A DNA stretch of 64,000 bases. Source: Escallonia rubra. Lineage: Eukaryota > Streptophyta > Magnoliopsida > Escalloniales > Escalloniaceae. The stretch lies in contig JAVXUO010000173.1 of assembly GCA_033065855.1 (NCBI GenBank), positions 1-64,000 of the forward strand. The letters are read 5' to 3'. Positions 24,901 to 34,858 of the stretch are shown here, piece after piece. Position numbers and translations under genes: made by a program. Below the pieces are notes generated by a model. It saw only the letters and a program-made list of their open reading frames with translations. It was not told the DNA's origin and searched no databases. The stretch's first letter is position 1. Each line of letters begins with the position of its first letter.

Positions 24901-25002
24901 CTTGCTTATTCCTCTGATCTGTATAAAGTCGATCTTCATTTTCCATTGCAAAAGAGTGATTATAGCTATCCTTTGCCAACCGAGAAATTTTACTGTTGGT
25001 GA
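21907..25002 (+). pseudogene. LRR-malectin receptor kinase pseudogene, copy A (3' half only)
   Basis: Eight exons match exons 17-24 of copy B: 21907-22286 (malectin), 22485-22681, 22830-22969 (membrane helix), 23291-23407, 23560-23770, 23915-24152, 24281-24431 and 24535-25002. The upstream LRR exons are absent; homology begins in the intron at about 21610. Lesions: CGA to TGA at 22239-22241 in the malectin exon; +1 nt in exon 22485-22681; -1 nt before the membrane helix, giving a stop; -2 nt in the glycine loop, where GFGPVY became GFVSV; TTG to TAG in the last exon, followed by a poly-A tract replacing GSSFNQE. Later kinase blocks still read HRDIKATN and DFGLAKL. Donor and acceptor sites are largely intact. 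This is a tandem-duplicate relic that cannot make a kinase. Confidence 0.9.
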
Positions 25003-25614
25003 GTAGTCGACTAAGGTAAGTCAAAGCTTGCAATTCCTCGACACGTTGAACCTGCTTGCTCGAAGCAAAATTATGTGTTGGTTCTTCTTTGTATGTTGCA
25101 TAGTAACAGTTATCCTCAAGATGGTGAAAGAAACTCGTCACCTAAAATGCCTACTTAGGCAACGCTTCATTCAAGCTAAGAAACATTGTATGATATGTAT
25201 AATTTCCTGTAAACTTTTTGTCAATTCAGTCAAATCTTTCTTGTTGCATAAAGATTATCCCTAAATCACGCAGGAATGCAAGATTGGAAATCTCAAAAGA
25301 AAATTGCAAATAATGCACTAGAGACACTTGCCTTGTATTTCAAGAACATATATAATCTTCGTTTGGTGAAATTGACTTAGACTTGCCAAAACTAAGAGGT
25401 AGACACTCTCATCATTGGGCTATAAGAGGTATCCGTCTACTTTATTTGCTAAATGACCTCTCACTCTTGGTCTATTCTTTGGTGAGGTACGTTCCACCCT
25501 TTGGGAGCAGAAAGATTTAGTGGCCTCCGGTCGAACTCCTTAAACATGGCACACTCAGGAGTGGCGCAGGAAAGGTTCATACTCTTTAACAAAAAAAAAT
25601 GCTCAAGAGAACCA
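25003..25614. other. 3' flank of copy A, homologous to the 3' flank of copy B
   Basis: The sequence is colinear with 61215-61745: TTTACTGTTGGTGAGTAGTC, GACACGTTGAACC, TATGTTGCAT and AGACACTCTCATCATTGGGC recur in order. Homology stops near 25570, just before the Helitron-type end at 25615. This sets the 3' edge of the tandem duplication. Confidence 0.7.
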
Positions 25615-25656
25615 CTAGCTAAAGGACCCATGCAATATCCGGGATGCATGCAATCT
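25615..25656 (-). mobile_element. Helitron 3' terminus (minus strand)
   Basis: Read on the minus strand, a CATGCA...TGCATG hairpin is followed by GGTCCTTTAGCTAG and then host T. This is the Helitron signature: a short stem-loop about a dozen bases before a terminal CTRR, inserted between A and T. The same 14 final bases occur at 41600. The body would extend to the right; no 5' TC end was identified before the LTR element at 26661. Confidence 0.5.
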
Positions 25657-26655
25657 GATAACCGTCAATCAAATACACAAGGAAACATCTATGGGACTAT
25701 GATCCAATCGATGCAACCATTTTACGCATGCACGTACATTCACATACCAATAAGATGAAGCACATCTAAAGCATCAAGACGCTGACACATCTTTATATCT
25801 GAGCTATTGCGAGTCACCCCCTCTTCATGGAACGTTAGTTTCTCCAATCAATCCATATACTCAGTGATGGGTAGTCAAATATACACAAGATATCATTCAA
25901 ATAGGGAATAGACGTGTCAAATGATAACTGCACTTCTACCTTTGCCTCAGATTTCTCAATATATGGATATAGTAATTCAATGAGAGAATAATATCTTGGA
26001 CAGTCTCTCAAAGAGCGCCAACGGCGAAATGTGTATGGCAAGCTGGAGATTCATTGTTTTTGCGAAAAGAATAAAAGGGCAAGTTATTAATCTAGACAAT
26101 GTAATCTAGTTGAGTGCCCATTCGAAAATCAACTTTTAATAAGTCCTTATATTGGCACAAAATGAAGACACCTAATCTTTTGAAGAATGTTACTTACCCC
26201 GGTCATTATGATTTATCATTACATTCTCATTTCTTAATGATGCATGGACTCCATTGTTTTTCGAGTTTTCTTAATGATTCCTCTTCATGTGGAAGGCATA
26301 GCCAAAGTTAATCAATACATTTATCGGTAACATTGAGCAATAGAGCAATTGCACATAAGTATATATATTTCCTTTAAGGCGCAATACATTTGGGCAGCTG
26401 AAGACATTGAGCAGAGCAAAAGATCAAGAAGCTGAAGCAAACACCCAGAATCTGGCGACCAGACCCTCAGAGAATGGGAACATCCATTATAAACGACATA
26501 ATTCAAATTAGACCTGAACATAACATATGATTAGGCGAGGACGTATTCAACTTACGGACAGTCAAATAATTAGATTGCATACTTAGCAATAACCCGTAAA
26601 CTGATAATAGCAATAAAAAATAATGGTAGGGTAACCCGTCAAATTTGTTTGGTTG
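25657..26655. other. Stretch between Helitron end and LTR element, no gene
   Basis: Mixed-composition DNA without a recognisable reading frame. It may be the body of the Helitron whose 3' end lies at 25615. Confidence 0.4.
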
Positions 26656-26660
26656 CAAAG

Positions 26661-27251
26661 TGTTTGCGCTGCTGGACAAACTCACTATCGATCGGTGCAC
26701 CGACGGCACGACCGATTAAAAGTACGGGATCTTTTTTGCCCCTAGGGCCTGGGGAATTCCCTGAAAGCGAAAAACTTCGACGAACAGATGAAAATCAGAA
26801 GTAAAAGACTGCGCGCCCATAAATGACAAAGAGAGTTTCGATTAATTGCAAATGTTTACACCCTAATGTTTCCAAGTCTGGAAACTGAACTTCCTATCGA
26901 TGGCAGCAAAAGCCTCTAAACTAAAGAAAGAAAAAGACTAATTTGTCTAGTTGATGATTGATTGTGTGTGATTGTCTTCTTCTTTGACCCACTATATATA
27001 CTAGAAGCTTTGTAGAAAATAACTACCATTACAAGAAACTACTCACTCTACTCACTTAGAAAATAACTACCCACTAATAAGTAACTAACCACACTTATCC
27101 CTTATCAATAGGGACACATTTTCAGAAGTTGGTTTCTTTCACTTCTTGAATCTTCCATTATCTCTTCAGAAATAATAAAAAGTAAATGTCATTTAGTGGC
27201 ATTTAATCAAAGTGAACTTATTAGTGAAAAATATATTTTGTGGTGCAAACA
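26661..27251 (-). repeat. Left LTR of element 1 (3' LTR in element orientation)
   Basis: It has TG...CA termini and is closely similar over its whole length to the split right LTR. It follows the target duplication CAAAG. Confidence 0.88.
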
Positions 27252-27329
27252 TTGCCCTCCTGGCTCAAGCAATTGAATGCTTGAAAATTGCAAAGAGTCA
27301 TGTCTTTAAATTGGTAGTATTTTCACAAT

Positions 27330-27660
27330 ATCAATAGACTTTCACGATCGATATATAGCATTTCACGATCAATAGTCTTTCATTATCCATAGCCTTTCAA
27401 AATCGATAGCCATGTACGATCGATAGCATTTCACGATCGATAGCCTTACACGATTGGTAGCATTTCACGATCGATAGCCTTTTAGGATTGACAATCTCCC
27501 ACTATCGATAGGCTTGAATTTTTCACTATCGATTGTGAAGAGTCATATCTTTCAAAGGGAAAGTATGTTTTCACTATCGATAGACTTTCACGATCGATAT
27601 ATAACCTCTCATGATTGATAGTTTTTCATGATCGATAGTATTTCACGATCGATAGGCTTG
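27330..27660. repeat. Array of GATCGATAG-containing short repeats
   Basis: A dozen or so units of about 17-22 bp of the type CATTTCACGATCGATAGC or CTTTCACGATCGATA fill this part of the LTR element's interior. The core GATCGATAG is partly self-complementary (ATCGAT). Units differ by single changes and small spacing shifts. The array lies near the polypurine side of the element. Confidence 0.75.
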
Positions 27661-27967
27661 TATTCTTCAAAGTGACATCATTTCGCTATCTATTAGCCAT
27701 TGATTGGCTTTTGCTCTCTATGTACCGGTGTCAATGACCATAGTTGGCCAAGCCACTACACAAATCATGACCATTTTTTGTCAAGTTACTAACTAAATGA
27801 AGACCATTTTTGGCTAAGCCGTTAATCCAATCAGTATATAAAATGGCTACTGATAAGCCAATCGATTGAGCATTTCCTTAATTGAAAGTGTATATGGACA
27901 AAAATAAAACAAATAATATTTTGACTATATTTGTAGTTCTTAATAACCTTTGAATTAATACTCTACC

Positions 27968-28546
27968 TTAGTGTGCTCCACAAACCCAAACATGATATCT
28001 TTCGCCAAAAAATATAAGACTAATTGGTTCCCAAAATGCATATTCTTCATCATTTTTCATGGTGACAAAAGTTTCAAATTCACCAATAGTGGGGAATTTT
28101 AAATCGATAGCCATGGATGGCTTGCTATATACGGCGCATGAAAAGGGCTCCTTTTTGCTTTCAGCCAAAATTGGCTTGCAAACTTGCCCCCCAGCCATAT
28201 TGATTAGATCTCCTTTTGACATATCAATCCCATATGAGAATGGACATGCTTGTTCAACTGTTTCAGCCATTTTTGACACGATGTTGATCTTACAAACATT
28301 ACTTACACCACTTTTGGTGTAAGTTTCAGCGAACTGTATTGCATCCAAATAATTTACCAACTTTTCACAAAATTCATCGAGTAACTTTCTTAAATCGTCT
28401 CGAAACACTTGAAGTTGGCTATTGTGAAACGATTCCTCTTGATAGGTAGTCGTGTTATTTTTACTAATTATGAATTGGTTGCATCCATCTTCTAAATATT
28501 GCCTTGTTTTAGTCATGTTTGGCATCATATCATTTTGAATATTCAA
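27968..28546 (-). other. 193-codon open frame in the interior of LTR element 1
   Basis: This is the longest frame of the interior and lies on the element's sense strand. The translation is non-repetitive, with charged and hydrophobic residues mixed as in a real protein. I recognise no gag, protease, reverse transcriptase, RNase H, integrase or host domain in it. A second shorter frame (28658-28855) lies upstream in the same direction. It may be a remnant of an element-specific or captured gene; no function is assigned. Confidence 0.4.
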
Positions 28547-29038
28547 AGAGTGACTATAGGTTTGTAACTTTTCAACTTCAATAAGTGTGGAAATGAATAA
28601 TTCTACTTCCTATCTCATCCACCTTACACTATAAATTAAAGCCTAGCATTCTTTTAATTAACCTTGTACATCCTTTAAAAAAGATAGACGATCTACTCCC
28701 ATCATGGTTTGGATATAGTTTTCAAACCGATGTAATTCATTTGAGGTATCTACCAAAATCAATTGTAGAATAGATTGACCATGGTTTGCATCAATGCAGT
28801 CTCTTAAATCATCCCAAAATGTCATTAAATTGCCATTGTTGACTTCATATAACATGAAAGAGACAGTGATTCAAATATCTAGGCAATAATGATGCCAAAG
28901 TATGACACTTCATGAAATCTACCCATAAATTGGCCCCTAATTCATCAAACTGGGCCTGAAATAATTCCAAGGAATTATTTGGAAACATATTGTTGGCATT
29001 TCCCACTTTCAGGTACAAGGTCCCACTGGGCGTGCCAA

Positions 29039-29463
29039 TGTTTGCGCTGCTGGGCAAACTCACTATCGATCCGTGCGCCGGAGGCACGATCGATTAAAAG
29101 TGCGGGATCTTTTTTGTTCCTAGGGCCTGGGGACTTCCCTGAAAGCGAGAAACTTCGACGAACAAATGAAAATCAGATGTAAAAGACTGCGCACCCATAA
29201 ATGACGAAGAGAGCTTTCGATTAATTGTAAATGTTTACACCCTAATGTTTTCAAGTCTGGAAGCTGAACTTCCTATTGATGGCAGCACAAGCCTCTAAAC
29301 TAAAGAAAGAAAAAGACTAATTTGTCTAGTTGATGATTGATTGTGTGTGTTTTGCTTCTTCTTTGACCCAGTATATATACTAGAAGCTTTGTAGAAAATA
29401 ACTACCATTACAAAAATTACCCACTCTATCCACTTAGAAAATAACTACCCACTAATAAGTAAC
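29039..29463 (-). repeat. Right LTR of element 1, first part
   Basis: It matches 26661-27085 of the left LTR and is interrupted after GTAAC by LTR element 2. The rest of this LTR resumes at 34391. Confidence 0.85.
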
Positions 29464-31053
29464 TGTTCACAACCTATTCTGGACCGCACCCCGGGGCCCG
29501 CTAAGAGATCCTAGTGGCACGACACGTCACCCATTTGGCGGTCAACATCGCTCAACAAGATTGCTCGGTCAAAGTGCTCCGCGCCTCGAGCATCCAGACG
29601 GCGATCGAAAGTGTGCTCCCCCCCAAGGGGGTCGGCCACCCCAAGGGGGTCGGCCTCCATTGCCCTGCAAAGGGGGGAACTTGTCGAGTGGTACTGACTT
29701 ATCGCTCCAAACAACACTCACCCACTATCTTCAGTAGCGCGACGCTCTGTCGCAGGCTCAATCAAAGTGACGGGGCTCCGGCCCTCGCGGCGGGAGGGGC
29801 TCGCAACCATGAAGCCCTCGCCGGCTCAATCAAACTGACGGGGCTCCGGCCCTCGCGGCGGGACGGGCTCGCAACCATGAAGCCCTCGCCGGCTCAATCA
29901 AACTGACGAGGCTCCGGCCCTCGCGGCGGGACGGGCTCGCAACCATGAAGCCCTCGCCGGCTCAATCAAAGCGACGGGGCTCCGGCCCTCGCGGCGGGAC
30001 GGGCTCGCATCCGGGATGGGCTCTCAAGTTTATAGCCATCGCGGCGGGACGGGCCTGCAACCATGAAGCCCTCGCCGGCACAATCAACCGGGGGCTCCCG
30101 CCCTCGCCGGCACAATCAACCGGGGGCTCCCGCCCTCGCCAGCATAATCAACCGGAGGCTCCGGCCTTCGCAACAAGGATGGGCTTACAACCCTAAGGCC
30201 ATCGCCGACACAATCACCCGACGGACTCACGGGGGGCTCCGCTCGTAGTGCTCCGGCACGAGGACCCCTCGCCACAGACTCTGAGTATCAAGCTGTGAGC
30301 ATGTGCGCTCATGTTATCATTGATCATCGACACCGCCAGGGCAATGAACCGCGAGTCACTCCGGGACGGGAGCAGGTCCTCGGAGGGCATCGAGCCTAGT
30401 CCGCCTGGCAGTTGGCTGCAGAGGCAACTCTCACCACTGTCAGGATCTGTGCGCGTCTCTTGACGCATCTCGTGGGATTCAGTAAGGGCTTGGACTGGAG
30501 GCTGGGGCAACGGGCTGCTCTGACCATGCTACCGCAGTGTGGTCAGTCTCCTCAGACAGGCAGAGGGACGCTGCAAGGGCAGGACGACACGAACTCGGGG
30601 ACCGACAATTCGACGGACAATCAAGACTGCGGGACCCCCTACGGCGACGTGTCACTCCCAGAGGACGACACGTGTCGGCTGATGACACGCGCACATTTGT
30701 GCCTATATATAGTGGACTTTGGAGCTTATTCAAGGACTTCTCTCTCATTTTGGCATTTTCACTTTCTCTCTCTAAAACCCATTATCTCTGGAGTTCTAGT
30801 GAGAGAAACACATTTGGACCCCTGACATCGGACTCTTGACGCTGCACCCTTGACACGGACTGTCGACTGCTGGCCCTGTTCGTCGTCACCCTGCCTGCGC
30901 GGCGCTGCCAGCCCTCGCGACCTGTCTGGGGAGCCTTGCTCTCAGCCCTTACTCCATCCTTGCTGTCTCCCACTTTGCATACTTGGAAGCCAACGCAGAC
31001 TGCATCCTTTGTGGCACCTCACGTGGCATGCGAACCATCTTTCCTCGGCAACA
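29464..31053 (+). repeat. 5' LTR of element 2
   Basis: It has TG...CA termini. A TATATATA box lies at about 30704-30711, with an expected transcription start some 25-35 bases later. The U3-like part holds four 68-bp repeats starting near 29756, 29824, 29892 and 29960 (core GACGGGGCTCCGGCCCTCGC), then about three ~33-bp repeats to 30170. Confidence 0.85.
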
Positions 31054-32910
31054 TTTGGCGACTCCGCTGGGGAGGTGAGCATCGTGTTGCAGTCTGCCAC
31101 ACTCAAGCAACCTTGACTCAGCAACGCAGGGCTATCAGGACTACCAGTCACAACCTCGACCCAGCCATCCAAGAGGCTGTCACTTCCAGACTTCGAAAAA
31201 TTTTCAAGCTAACATCGTTCTAATGGCACCACCTTTGATGCCATCACCTACTCCCTTGGGGGCTTCACCACTTCCTAACCCCTTCCGCCTCACATTGCAG
31301 CAACTTGGTACGTGGTGCGCGGGGTGGCTCGAGCCACGCTAGCTATCGCCTCTGTGACTTAGTCGGTTGTCCATACCTGCCCGCCGTCCTAGGTCCCCCC
31401 TCCCTCTCATCACAACCCCTCGTGGTCGCGATCGTCGTCGCCATCGCCTCCTCATGCCCTTTTCCTTTCTTTTCCAGACTTAGAAAAATTTCTTCGTTTT
31501 TCGCGGACGGGTCATCACCCCCGCGGCTTCACTCAGCATCCTCTTCACTTTTCAACACTTAGAAAAATTTCTTCATTTTTCGCGGACGGGTCATCACCCC
31601 CGCGACTTCACTCGGCTCCCTCTTCCCTTTTCAAGACTTAGAAAATTTTCTTCATTTTTCGCGATCGGGTCATCACCCGCGCGGCTCCCCTCGGCACCCT
31701 TGCCCCAGCTCAACACTTAGCCAATTTTTTATCGACACTTGAAAATTTTCTCAACACTTAGATTTTTTTCGAACCACCCTCACACCCTACATGATCGTGG
31801 TCAGATCATCCCCCTCTCATCCTCATTCTATACTTAGAAAAATTTTCACCCTTTGTTGCTCTCTCCAACACTTGATATTTTTTTCCACGAAATTTTTTAT
31901 CCATCCCCAACCTCCCTCTTTCTCTCCCTTTCACTTCCCAAATATTCTTCATCAATTTTTTTTTCCCTCCCCGCATGCTCCTTTTATAGGCCTAAAAAAA
32001 AAATAAAAAAAAAAATTCGCATTTCACTTTCTTTTTCCAAGTCCAAACAGCAAAAGCAATCCAGTGGGCAGCACCCTACCCGCGGTAGTCCGACCCGCGC
32101 CTGGCCCGCCCGTTTCCCCCTCTCTTTATCAGCTTCAGTGGGTCGACCCCGCCCACCCGAATGGACCCGACCCGCACCCTCAAACCCAAAACCCTAATTT
32201 CCTCTATCTTCTTCCATGATCCGCACTTGTCTTGCGGCATCTTAATTTGCCGCGCCTGCCCACCGCCGGCCGACCCTTCCCGGCGTCGCCTTCCCTCCCC
32301 CGCCGACCTTCATCCTTCCGCACCACACCCCGCCGACCTCCTCTCTCCCCCGTCTCCGGCGGCCGAAGCAGCCCCGCCGCGCCGCTATTCCCCTTCTTTC
32401 TCTACCTTCTTCCCCAAGCTCCAAGCCCGCCGACCCCCCTACTACCCCGACACCCCTGGCCGACCCAACTCCCCACGCCGACCCCCCCTGCTATCCCGAC
32501 CCCCCTGGCCGACCCCTCACCCCTGGCCGACCCCCCCTCGGCCCCTCTCTCTCCCTCTTCCCTGACCCCGTAAGCCCGCCGTCGCGCGGCCGAAGGCGCT
32601 GCGCCGCCGACCCCTACTACCCCGCCGACCTCATGGCCGACCCACCTTCCACTTCGACCATCTCACCTCGCCGACCACCCTTCGGCCCACCATCTTTGGC
32701 CTCGGCCTCCTTTGGCATCGGCCTCCTCACCCACCTTCGGCCACCCCCTCGGCCATTCTCTTCGGCCCTTACCCATCACACCAACAACACCATCTTCACA
32801 GCCACGTCACGAGTGACGGCCGAATAGCATCCCGACGCTCGTCGCCCATCGCCCAGGCAACGTCTTCGCGACCTTCGTCGCCCAAGCGCCGTCTTCGCGA
32901 CCTTCGTCGC
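31054..32910 (+). other. Interior of LTR element 2, non-coding
   Basis: After the primer-binding region there is a short frame beginning MAPPLMPSPTPLGA near 31223, without a recognisable domain. About three ~78-bp repeats starting with TTAGAAAAATTTCTTC lie at 31480-31690. They are followed by pyrimidine- and GCC-rich sequence to 32830. Long proline-rich frames (about 134 codons) in this part reflect composition, not genes. Confidence 0.6.
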
Positions 32911-32911
32911 C

Positions 32912-34390
32912 AAGGGGGTCGGCCACCCAAGGGGGTCAGCCACCCAAGGGGGTCGGCCACCCCAAGGGGGTCGGCCTCCATTGCCCTGCGAAGGGGGGAA
33001 CTTGCCGAGTGGCACTGACTTCTCGCTCCAAACAACACTCACCCGCTATCTTCAGTAGCGCGACGCTCTGTCGCAGGCTCAATCAAAGTGACGGGGCTCC
33101 GGCCCTCGCGGCGGGAGGGGCTCGCAACCATGAAGCCCTCGCCGGCTCAATCAAACTGACGGGGCTCCGGCCCTCACGGCGGGACGGGCTCGCAACCATG
33201 AAGCCCTCGCCGGCTCAATCAAACTGACGGGGCTCCGGCCCTCGCGGCAGGACGGGCTCGCAACCATGAAGCCCCCGTCGGCTCAATCAAAGTGACGGGG
33301 CTCCGGCCTTCGCATCCGGGATGGGCTCTCAAGCGTATAGCCATCGTAGCGGGACGGGCCTACAACCATGAAGCCCTCGCCAGCTCAGTCAACCGGGGGC
33401 TCCGGCCCTCGCCAGCACAATCAACCGGGGGCTCCGGCCCTCGCCAGCACAATCAACCGACGAGCTCCGGCCCTCGCCAGCACAATCAACCGGAGGCTCC
33501 GGCCTTCGCAACAAGGATGGGCTTACAACCCTAAGGCCATCGCCGACACAATCACCCGACGAACTCACGGGGGGCTCCGCTCGTAGTGCTCCGGCACGAG
33601 GACCCCTCGTCACGGACTCTGAGTATTAAGTTGTGAGCATGTCCGCTCATGTTATCATTGATCATCGACACCGCCAGGGCAATGACCCCCGGGTCACTCC
33701 GGGACGGAAGCAGGTGCTCGGAGGGCATCGCGCCTAGTCCGCCTGGCAATTGGCTAAATGAGCAACCCTCGTCGCTGTCAGGATCTCCGCGCGTCTCTTG
33801 ATGCATCTCGTGGGATTCAGTAAGGGCTTGGACTGGAGGCTGGGGCAACGGGCTACTCTGACCATGCTACCGCAGTGTGGTCAGTCTTCTCAGACAGGCA
33901 GAGGGACGCTCCAAGGGCAGGACGACACGAACTCTGGGACCGACAATTCGACGAACAATCAAGACTGCGAGACCCCCTACGGCGACGTGTCACTCCCAGA
34001 GGACGACACGTGTCGGCTGATGACACGCGCGCATTTGTGCCTATATATAGTGGACTTTGGAGCTTATTCAAGGACTGCTATCTTATTTGGCATTTTCACT
34101 TTCTCTCTCTAAAACCCATTCTCTCTGGAGTTCTAGTGAGAGAAACACATTTGGACCCCTGACATCGGACTCTTGACGCTGCACCCTTGACACGGACTGT
34201 CGACCGCTGGCCCTGTTCGTCGTCACCCTGCCTGCGCGGCGCTGCCAGCCCTCGCGACCTGTCTGGGGAGCCTTGCTCTCAGCCCTTACTCCATCCTTGC
34301 TGTCTCCCACTTTGCATACTTGGAAGCCAACGCAGACTGCATCCTTTGTGGTACCTCACGTGGCATGCAAACCATATTTTCTCGGCAACA
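32912..34390 (+). repeat. 3' LTR of element 2
   Basis: It matches about 29625-31053 of the 5' LTR, including the 68-bp repeats and the TATATATA box (about 34044-34051), and ends CTCGGCAACA. Four short GGGGGTCGGCCACC-type repeats lie at its start. Confidence 0.8.
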
Positions 34391-34561
34391 GTAACCAACC
34401 ACACTTATCCATTATCAATAGGGACACATTTTCAGAAGTTGGTTTCTTTTACTTCTTGGATCTTCCATTATCTCTTCAGAGATAATAAAAAATAAATGTC
34501 ATTTAGTGGAATTTAATCAAAGTGAACTTATTAGTGAAAAATATATTTTGTGGTGCAAACA
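34391..34561 (-). repeat. Right LTR of element 1, second part
   Basis: It continues the match to the left LTR after the nested element and ends GTGGTGCAAACA, followed by the target duplication CAAAG. Confidence 0.85.
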
Positions 34562-34858
34562 CAAAGTTAAATTGTTGTACCTATTCATGTTTTTCGTGAG
34601 AAATGTGAATGGAGGAATGTGTAAGTAGTAAAAAAGGCGTGTAAATAGCATCAATCTTGTTGCATTCTAACATTAGGTATTTTTTTTTTTGGTTATGTAT
34701 GTGAAGAAACAAGATGGAGCGAAAGAAATGAAGGAGTTATAATGGTGAAGAGATTCCAGCATATTCAACTTATGCTCAACGTCACCACACACTCTCATGT
34801 AACTCTACCACCGGATCTTAGAATAGTGCATCTCAATTTGTTGATATTATAAGAGTCT

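Larger units (their letters stand above)
29464..34390 (+). mobile_element. Non-autonomous LTR retrotransposon 2, nested in the LTR of element 1
   Basis: It begins TGTTCACAACC and ends CTCGGCAACA, flanked by the 5-bp target duplication GTAAC (29459-29463 and 34391-34395). The 5' LTR runs 29464-31053; a long terminal repeat partner is recognisable over about 1.45 kb up to 34390. The primer-binding region TTTGGCGACTCCGCTGGGGA follows the 5' LTR at 31054. The LTR carries 68-bp repeats and a TATATATA box. The GC- and pyrimidine-rich interior codes for no polymerase, protease or integrase. The LTR pair is still similar (roughly 93-97% by eye), so it is younger than its host element. Confidence 0.88.
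26661..34561 (-). mobile_element. Non-autonomous LTR retrotransposon 1, with a nested second LTR element
   Basis: Two ~591-bp LTRs begin TGTTTGCGCTGCTGG and end GTGGTGCAAACA: 26661-27251, and 29039-29463 joined to 34391-34561. The right LTR is split by LTR element 2. The 5-bp target duplication CAAAG lies at 26656-26660 and 34562-34566. The primer-binding side is next to the right LTR, with TTGGCACGCCCAGTGGGAC on the minus strand (about 29021-29038), and a purine-rich tract (AGGAGGGCAA on the minus strand) abuts the left LTR. The element therefore points to the minus strand. The 1.8 kb interior has no reverse transcriptase or integrase. Non-autonomous, moderately old; the lineage cannot be fixed from what is left. 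Confidence 0.88.

Noticed and set aside
32161-32573. Proline-rich frames of 113-134 codons
   Set aside because: Two overlapping frames with the same bias in pyrimidine-rich DNA inside an LTR element.
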